From Saccoglossus kowalevskii (Eukaryota > Hemichordata > Enteropneusta > Harrimaniidae), in NCBI RefSeq assembly GCF_000003605.2, contig NW_003128864.1, forward strand, positions 544,105-590,651: a DNA stretch of 46,547 nt, written 5' to 3'. Positions 45,701-46,547 of this stretch are shown here, piece after piece. The stretch's first letter is position 1. Each line of letters starts with the position of its first letter. The position numbers and the translations under genes were made by a program. The notes under the pieces were generated by a model that made no database searches, had not been told where the DNA came from, and worked only from the letters and a program-made list of their open reading frames with translations.

Positions 45701-46547
45701 CACATATCAAACAGATTCAACAATCACAGTAGTTGAAGTCACAATTTAATTGTTTATGGTGTAATTAAATGTTTAACTGGTACTGTTATGTATTCACTTT
45801 TTAATTTAATTGAAGAGTAGAGAGCAATTGACTGTAAAATGCATGCACAGGAGACAATATGACCGCATAGGGCAGCAGGTGACTGCAATAATATGCTTAC
45901 TTTCTGGAGATCCAGCTCTTTGCTGTTTATAATGCTTAAAAGTTGCAGCAAGGGCACCTTAAAAGAGAAACAATGTATGTATGCATCAACAGAAGGAAAG
46001 ATGACTTTCAAGAGTACTGAAATAATAGTCTGGACTAAAATTTTAATATTTTAAGCATTGAAGTGATCATAAAATTCATATTTATATTCACATTTATGTA
46101 CCGGTAATACAAATGGCAAGCATTTATAAGTGTTCTTGATAGACATAGTGTAGGTGACAAAAATGTCAGTAGTGAAGTGTATTGACTCTCAATTATAGCA
46201 CTGTTAAGCACCACAGCTAAACAAACCTTTTAGCTGTATGTAATTCATTTTTTTTTCTGTTATATGCTATTAAATTTAGTGCGCAATTGTCAACACATGT
46301 TTCAAAAACATTTTAAACTTTTTAATGAACTAAAACATCAACATAGTTTGAAGGAAATCAGATAATTTAACAATCAAAGAACCTTCAATATAAATAACCA
46401 AGCATCAATAATACAGCTGAAATTACTTTGCATGTAGATGTGACAGTTAACCACCAGATGGTGACAATGTAGTGCATTTATCTGTTAGTCTTATCCACTG
46501 ATCACACTTAACAACTTTCCGTAGAGTAACCTGATAAGGTTTACGAA
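22882..46547 (-). CDS. FHOD: FHOD-family formin gene, 5' end outside window
   Basis: Forty exons can be placed on the minus strand: 29 symmetric cassette exons (m1 at 45901-45957 to m29 at 30281-30493), then eleven exons c1-c11 encoding a conserved linker, FH1, FH2, DAD and the C-terminus. FHOD formins bind and bundle actin through the FH2 dimer, take up profilin-actin through FH1, and are held inactive by binding of the DAD to the N-terminal FH3/DID. Close agreement with vertebrate FHOD3 is visible in [57 protein letters not shown] and [14 protein letters not shown]. With every exon included the window holds about 1797 codons. The N-terminal GBD and FH3 are not here. The many cassette exons lie exactly between FH3 and FH1, so linker length and charge could be set by splicing. 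Confidence 0.93.
22962..24146 (-). other. FHOD last intron, with a ~153-bp tandem repeat
   Basis: Two copies of a unit (about 23805-23958 and 23959-24115) share CTAATCAGGT, GCATCTATGTA(C/T)CAAGTTT, and ATGCAAATTAGGTGATTAATA. The remainder shows nothing recognisable. Confidence 0.75.
24147..24290 (-). CDS. FHOD: FHOD exon c10, diaphanous autoregulatory domain
   Basis: 144 nt, acceptor GGTGTTAG, donor GTAAGT, phase 1 to 1. It carries the DAD core [16 protein letters not shown] followed by a basic stretch [14 protein letters not shown]. The DAD binds the N-terminal DID and keeps the formin closed. Relative to human FHOD1/3 (R-K-R-S-R) the first Ser of the three-site Rho-kinase cluster is Ala here (R-K-R-A-R), and one residue is inserted before N-R-K-S. 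Confidence 0.92.
24411..24531 (-). CDS. FHOD: FHOD exon c9, FH2-DAD linker
   Basis: 121 nt, acceptor TCTTTTCACAG, donor GTAAGT, phase 0 to 1. Reads [40 protein letters not shown]. Charged linker between FH2 and DAD. In vertebrates this region is longer and variable. Confidence 0.88.
25148..25340 (-). CDS. FHOD: FHOD exon c8, end of FH2
   Basis: 193 nt, acceptor ACCACTGCAG, donor GTGAGT, phase 2 to 0. Reads [20 protein letters not shown], then [20 protein letters not shown] and [31 protein letters not shown] and RERNKTRG are near-invariant in FHOD proteins. It ends the FH2 post domain and the following coiled-coil-like basic helix. Confidence 0.93.
25550..25624 (-). CDS. FHOD: FHOD exon c7, FH2
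   Basis: 75 nt, acceptor CTGATTTTCAG, donor GTTGGT, phase 2 to 2. Reads [24 protein letters not shown], matching FHOD (F-L-x-D-C-A-E-R-I). FH2 post region. Confidence 0.92.
25813..25928 (-). CDS. FHOD: FHOD exon c6, FH2
   Basis: 116 nt, acceptor ATAATTCCAG, donor GTAAGT, phase 0 to 2. Reads [40 protein letters not shown]2 coiled-coil segment, close to FHOD3 (R-C-K-x-S-W-D-H-L-K-A-I). Confidence 0.92.
26121..26282 (-). CDS. FHOD: FHOD exon c5, FH2
   Basis: 162 nt, acceptor ATTGTTGCAG, donor GTAAGG, phase 0 to 0. Begins [20 protein letters not shown] and ends [22 protein letters not shown] and DLYSEIG are FHOD signatures; this follows the FH2 G-N-F-L-N motif. Confidence 0.93.
26379..26498 (-). 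CDS. FHOD: FHOD exon c4, FH2 core motif GNFLN
   Basis: 120 nt, acceptor GTATTTGTAG, donor GTAAGT, phase 0 to 0. Reads [40 protein letters not shown]. It contains the formin-wide L-x-x-I-G-N-F-L-N motif of the FH2 actin-binding surface. Confidence 0.94.
26666..26848 (-). CDS. FHOD: FHOD exon c3, FH2
   Basis: 183 nt, acceptor CCCTTTTTAG, donor GTATGT, phase 0 to 0. Contains [33 protein letters not shown] and [12 protein letters not shown]. Highly like FHOD3 (T-D-E-E-K-x-[13 protein letters not shown]). Confidence 0.94.
26994..27621. mobile_element. MITE-like element in an FHOD intron
   Basis: Terminal inverted repeats of about 38 bp: the left arm starts GGGTGCAGCCACAGTCAG and continues GGCGCACACGTGATAATAA; the right arm, read on the minus strand, is GCACCCACAGTCAGCTGGCG then CACACGTAATAA. 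About 628 bp long, no coding capacity. A second, smaller inverted-repeat element sits inside. Confidence 0.75.
27340..27549. mobile_element. nested MITE, TA-flanked CTGTRGAATACTTTATTTT type
   Basis: About 210 bp. Its ends CTGTGGAATACTTTATTTT and (minus strand) CTGTAGAATACTTTATTTTC are inverted repeats that extend imperfectly into TTTTCGCTGAA, some 40-50 bp in all. Both ends abut TA, which fits a Tc1/mariner-type TA target duplication. It lies wholly inside the larger element at 26994-27621, so it was inserted later. Confidence 0.7.
27668..27826 (-). CDS. FHOD: FHOD exon c2, FH2
   Basis: 159 nt, acceptor CTTAAATACAG, donor GTCAGT, phase 0 to 0. Reads [40 protein letters not shown], then [10 protein letters not shown]. 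It contains the FH2 K-R-S-N-A-I-N-I-G motif, whose Ile contacts actin in formins. Confidence 0.94.
28059..29059 (-). CDS. FHOD: FHOD exon c1, linker, FH1 and start of FH2
   Basis: 1001 nt, acceptor GTAATTTTGCAG, donor GTATTT, phase 1 to 0. Starts [20 protein letters not shown], then a hydrophilic linker with [16 protein letters not shown] and a conserved block [12 protein letters not shown] plus [19 protein letters not shown], which resembles FHOD3 (I-K-D-M-D-F-T-D-L). FH1 (about 28257-28391) has three runs of nine prolines split by FFGGA and [11 protein letters not shown]. Then [12 protein letters not shown] starts FH2 (lasso Trp), ending [22 protein letters not shown]. Confidence 0.94.
29060..30280 (-). 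other. FHOD intron with diverged ~160-bp repeats
   Basis: Between about 29570 and 30130 three diverged units share GAGGACCA/GTAATCCATGT, AAATT(A/T)CAAAGCAAT(G/C)TG and GGCGGTTT/AGCGGTTG. No exon seen here. Confidence 0.4.
30281..30493 (-). CDS. FHOD: FHOD cassette exon m29 (71 codons, Ser-rich)
   Basis: 213 nt, acceptor CTATTCACAG, donor GTAAAG, phase 1 to 1. Starts [20 protein letters not shown] and contains [20 protein letters not shown] and [15 protein letters not shown]. Disordered Ser-rich linker. Joined to c1 it gives ...SAP-V-FTKISS with no stop. Confidence 0.88.
30630..30686 (-). CDS. FHOD: FHOD cassette exon m28 (19 codons, acidic)
   Basis: 57 nt, acceptor TTACTCTTCAG, donor GTAAGTG, phase 1 to 1. 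Reads [18 protein letters not shown]. Acidic and amphipathic. Its frame, sites and neighbours fit a skippable cassette. Confidence 0.82.
31398..31442 (-). CDS. FHOD: FHOD cassette exon m27 (15 codons, acidic)
   Basis: 45 nt, acceptor GGCCACAG, donor GTAGGT, phase 1 to 1. Reads [14 protein letters not shown]: a strongly acidic casein-kinase-2-like stretch. Confidence 0.82.
32358..33548 (-). CDS. FHOD: FHOD giant cassette exon m26 (397 codons, nonapeptide repeats)
   Basis: 1191 nt, acceptor TTCTTCATAAAG, donor GTAACA, phase 1 to 1. Starts [20 protein letters not shown], then an octad-like run ([32 protein letters not shown]), then about 20 tandem nonapeptides of consensus P-S-A-(E/D)-V-L-A-N-L, and a tail with [22 protein letters not shown] and [10 protein letters not shown] know no FHOD protein with such a block. 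The frame is open over all 397 codons even though the repeat is long, which argues for selection. An UGCAUG lies 14 nt beyond the donor. It could act as a long spacer of short amphipathic helices capped by Pro; that is inference. Confidence 0.9.
32611..33144 (-). repeat. coding minisatellite, 27-bp unit (20 repeats, 178 codons)
   Basis: Eighteen 27-bp and two 24-bp units in one frame. The central units (about 32893-33120) are nearly identical at DNA level (AGCCAAGACATCTGCTGATG on the plus strand), while outer units are diverged. This is the pattern of recent central expansion by slippage or unequal exchange. Confidence 0.9.
33741..33779. repeat. (CA)n microsatellite
   Basis: Run of CA dinucleotides in the FHOD intron between m25 and m26. 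It generates spurious VCVCVC open frames. Confidence 0.95.
33914..33979 (-). CDS. FHOD: FHOD cassette exon m25 (22 codons)
   Basis: 66 nt, phase 1 to 1, donor GTATTC. Reads [22 protein letters not shown] chose the acceptor CCCCCAACAAAG (33980-33981) over the AG 14 nt downstream because only the former keeps phase 1 and has the long pyrimidine tract. The downstream one would meet a TGA in this phase. Confidence 0.75.
34137..34199 (-). CDS. FHOD: FHOD cassette exon m24 (21 codons, acidic)
   Basis: 63 nt, acceptor GTTCATATTAG, donor GTAACT, phase 1 to 1. Reads [26 protein letters not shown] 66 nt downstream. Confidence 0.82.
35235..35273 (-). CDS. FHOD: FHOD cassette exon m23 (13 codons)
   Basis: 39 nt, acceptor AACTTTACAG, donor GTGAGT, phase 1 to 1. 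Reads [12 protein letters not shown]. Short, but both splice sites are strong. Confidence 0.75.
36230..36307 (-). CDS. FHOD: FHOD cassette exon m22 (26 codons, Ser/Glu-rich, two possible acceptors)
   Basis: 78 nt, acceptor AAATATATAG, donor GTGAGG, phase 1 to 1. Reads [25 protein letters not shown]. An internal AATTTTTACAG would give a 12-nt exon (36230-36241) in the same phase. UGCAUG 31 nt downstream of the donor. Confidence 0.83.
36758..36841 (-). CDS. FHOD: FHOD cassette exon m21 (28 codons, basic/polar)
   Basis: 84 nt, acceptor GCATGTTAG, donor GTAAGT, phase 1 to 1. Reads [28 protein letters not shown] long purine-rich plus strand upstream (36842-36900) is a pyrimidine-rich tract in the transcript. 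Confidence 0.83.
37365..37424 (-). CDS. FHOD: FHOD cassette exon m20 (20 codons, basic)
   Basis: 60 nt, acceptor GCCTATCAAG, donor GTAAGT, phase 1 to 1. Reads [19 protein letters not shown]. The strongly basic RRVRRRS would oppose the acidic cassettes. It ends TCTCCAGAAA|GTAAG exactly like m1, which hints at exon duplication. Confidence 0.8.
38084..38152 (-). CDS. FHOD: FHOD cassette exon m19 (23 codons)
   Basis: 69 nt, acceptor AAAATATTAAG, donor GTAAGT, phase 1 to 1. Reads [22 protein letters not shown]: basic first half, acidic second half. Confidence 0.83.
38357..38413 (-). CDS. FHOD: FHOD cassette exon m18 (19 codons, basic)
   Basis: 57 nt, acceptor TATATTTTGTAG, donor GTAAGT, phase 1 to 1. 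Reads [18 protein letters not shown]. Confidence 0.82.
38912..38986 (-). CDS. FHOD: FHOD cassette exon m17 (25 codons)
   Basis: 75 nt, acceptor GTCATTTTACAG, donor GTATAC, phase 1 to 1. Reads [24 protein letters not shown]. Confidence 0.83.
39182..39223 (-). CDS. FHOD: FHOD cassette exon m16 (14 codons)
   Basis: 42 nt, acceptor TGTTTCAG, donor GTAAAT, phase 1 to 1. Reads [19 protein letters not shown] about 110 nt downstream. Confidence 0.78.
39336..39416 (-). CDS. FHOD: FHOD cassette exon m15 (27 codons, Pro-rich)
   Basis: 81 nt, acceptor CCAAACTAAG, donor GTAAGT, phase 1 to 1. Reads [26 protein letters not shown]. The PPPSSPPP run could be a splice-controlled ligand for SH3/WW domains or profilin (inference). 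Confidence 0.83.
39650..39682 (-). CDS. FHOD: FHOD cassette exon m14 (11 codons)
   Basis: 33 nt microexon, acceptor ACTCTTTTAAG, donor GTGAGT, phase 1 to 1. Reads [10 protein letters not shown]. Confidence 0.72.
39981..40124 (-). CDS. FHOD: FHOD cassette exon m13 (48 codons, basic, internal repeat)
   Basis: 144 nt, acceptor CATCTTTAAAG, donor GTGAGT, phase 1 to 1. Reads [51 protein letters not shown](H/Y) appears twice, so the exon may have grown by internal duplication. UGCAUG 60 nt downstream. Confidence 0.85.
40324..40362 (-). CDS. FHOD: FHOD cassette exon m12 (13 codons, basic)
   Basis: 39 nt, acceptor CTCTACTATAG, donor GTAAGT, phase 1 to 1. Reads [12 protein letters not shown], a compact basic cluster. 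Confidence 0.77.
40363..41754 (-). other. FHOD intron m11-m12, no exon seen
   Basis: About 1.4 kb. A 21-bp direct repeat CATTGCAGGTTTCTAGTATG occurs at about 41031 and 41119. No frame-preserving exon with AG/GT sites was found. Confidence 0.5.
41755..41802 (-). CDS. FHOD: FHOD cassette exon m11 (16 codons)
   Basis: 48 nt, acceptor TGTTCTAACTAG, donor GTAAGT, phase 1 to 1. Reads [21 protein letters not shown] about 92 nt downstream. Confidence 0.77.
41934..41969 (-). CDS. FHOD: FHOD cassette exon m10 (12 codons)
   Basis: 36 nt microexon, acceptor TATTTAAAAAAG, donor GTAGGT, phase 1 to 1. Reads [17 protein letters not shown] 11 nt beyond the donor. The pyrimidine tract is weak (A-rich just before AG), so inclusion may depend on enhancers. 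Confidence 0.68.
42460..42537 (-). CDS. FHOD: FHOD cassette exon m9 (26 codons, acidic)
   Basis: 78 nt, acceptor TTGTGAATAAAG, donor GTTTGT (weak), phase 1 to 1. Reads [25 protein letters not shown]. Confidence 0.8.
43018..43080 (-). CDS. FHOD: FHOD cassette exon m8 (21 codons), ends in T
   Basis: 63 nt, acceptor CAATTCCTAG, donor GTGAGT, phase 1 to 1. Reads [20 protein letters not shown]. It is the only cassette whose overhanging base is T, so its choice of next exon is restricted (T|GA, T|AG and T|AA are stops). UGCAUG 29 nt downstream. Confidence 0.82.
43216..43278 (-). CDS. FHOD: FHOD cassette exon m7 (21 codons)
   Basis: 63 nt, acceptor CTTTTCTTTAAG, donor GTAAGT, phase 1 to 1. Reads [20 protein letters not shown]. 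Preceded in the transcript by a pyrimidine tract of about 60 nt; UGCAUG 65 nt downstream. Confidence 0.82.
44053..44082 (-). CDS. FHOD: FHOD cassette exon m6 (10 codons)
   Basis: 30 nt microexon, acceptor TTTCCTAAAAG, donor GTAGGT, phase 1 to 1. Reads [15 protein letters not shown] about 74 nt downstream. Short, so less certain. Confidence 0.66.
44212..44259 (-). CDS. FHOD: FHOD cassette exon m5 (16 codons)
   Basis: 48 nt, acceptor TATTTACCCAG, donor GTGAGT, phase 1 to 1. Reads [21 protein letters not shown] 12 nt beyond the donor. Confidence 0.8.
44718..44756 (-). CDS. FHOD: FHOD cassette exon m4 (13 codons)
   Basis: 39 nt, acceptor CCATTTCTAAG, donor GTAAGT, phase 1 to 1. Reads [12 protein letters not shown]. 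Confidence 0.76.
45298..45378 (-). CDS. FHOD: FHOD cassette exon m3 (27 codons)
   Basis: 81 nt, acceptor CCTCCCACAAG, donor GTAAGT, phase 1 to 1. Reads [26 protein letters not shown]. Less charged than the others, more like a folded segment. Confidence 0.83.
45542..45601 (-). CDS. FHOD: FHOD cassette exon m2 (20 codons)
   Basis: 60 nt, acceptor TAACCTAAAG, donor GTGAGT, phase 1 to 1. Reads [19 protein letters not shown]. Confidence 0.8.
45901..45957 (-). CDS. FHOD: FHOD cassette exon m1 (19 codons), first in window
   Basis: 57 nt, acceptor TCTCTTTTAAG, donor GTAAGC, phase 1 to 1. Reads [24 protein letters not shown] 54 nt downstream. Further exons, including the FH3/DID, should follow upstream beyond 46547. 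Confidence 0.8.
45958..46547 (-). other. FHOD intron upstream of m1, no exon seen
   Basis: AT-rich. A short GTTACTCTACGG-type stretch near 46510-46530 lacks convincing splice sites. I see no further exon before the window ends. Confidence 0.45.

Noticed and set aside
1-46547. CRISPR arrays, rRNA genes, bacterial operons, full tRNA genes
   Set aside because: None seen; the sequence has animal gene structure throughout, and the only tRNA-like piece (10.1 kb) does not fold by eye.

Overview
This is a window of animal (metazoan) nuclear DNA, AT-rich, with GT-AG introns, abundant small repeats and one assembly gap (518 N at 11295-11812). The codon-level similarity of the formin to vertebrate FHOD3 and the repeat style (GTCCGT satellite, tRNA-like and MITE-like elements) suggest a marine invertebrate, perhaps a non-vertebrate deuterostome or a lophotrochozoan. 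The sequence alone does not settle this. All recognisable genes lie on the minus strand, so transcription runs from high to low coordinates.

Right half (22.3-46.5 kb): the 3' two thirds of an FHOD-family formin, an actin nucleator/bundler of muscle and stress fibres. The N-terminal GTPase-binding and FH3 exons must lie beyond 46547. From 45957 down to 30281 I can place 29 consecutive small exons. Every one is a multiple of 3, every one is bounded by AG and GT, and every one is in phase 1 at both ends, so each can be skipped or included without breaking the frame. Together they hold about 1013 codons of low-complexity acidic, basic, Ser-rich or Pro-rich linker, including one giant 397-codon exon with about 20 tandem repeats of a nonapeptide (P-S-A-E/D-V-L-A-N-L). 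RBFOX-type UGCAUG motifs sit just downstream of many of them. Then come one 1001-nt exon (conserved linker, FH1 with three runs of nine prolines, start of FH2), eight further exons of the FH2 core and following linker, a DAD exon and a last exon ending at 22882. This array of symmetric cassette exons is the most unusual thing in the window.

Middle (12.2-19.1 kb): an SLC7-family (light-chain, heteromeric type) amino-acid transporter gene with an intact first exon, but with an in-frame stop in exon 2, a frameshift in exon 3, no visible exon 4, a Trp-to-stop in exon 6, a lost splice donor, and a tandemly duplicated penultimate exon of which one copy is frameshifted. I read it as a pseudogene, or less likely a live gene in a poor assembly.

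Left half (1-12 kb): pieces of a second SLC7 copy (exon 6-like at about 9.9-10.06 kb, truncated exon 7 and last exon at 6.77-6.93 kb) split by a decayed L1/Tx1-like LINE reverse transcriptase (7.03-8.56 kb) and a relic resembling Crypton/DUF3504-type tyrosine-recombinase proteins (9.3-9.75 kb). The first 5 kb is repeat-rich and non-coding: inverted repeats, a hairpin, a GTCCGT simple repeat inside a ~140-bp tandem array, and a 325-bp tandem duplication.
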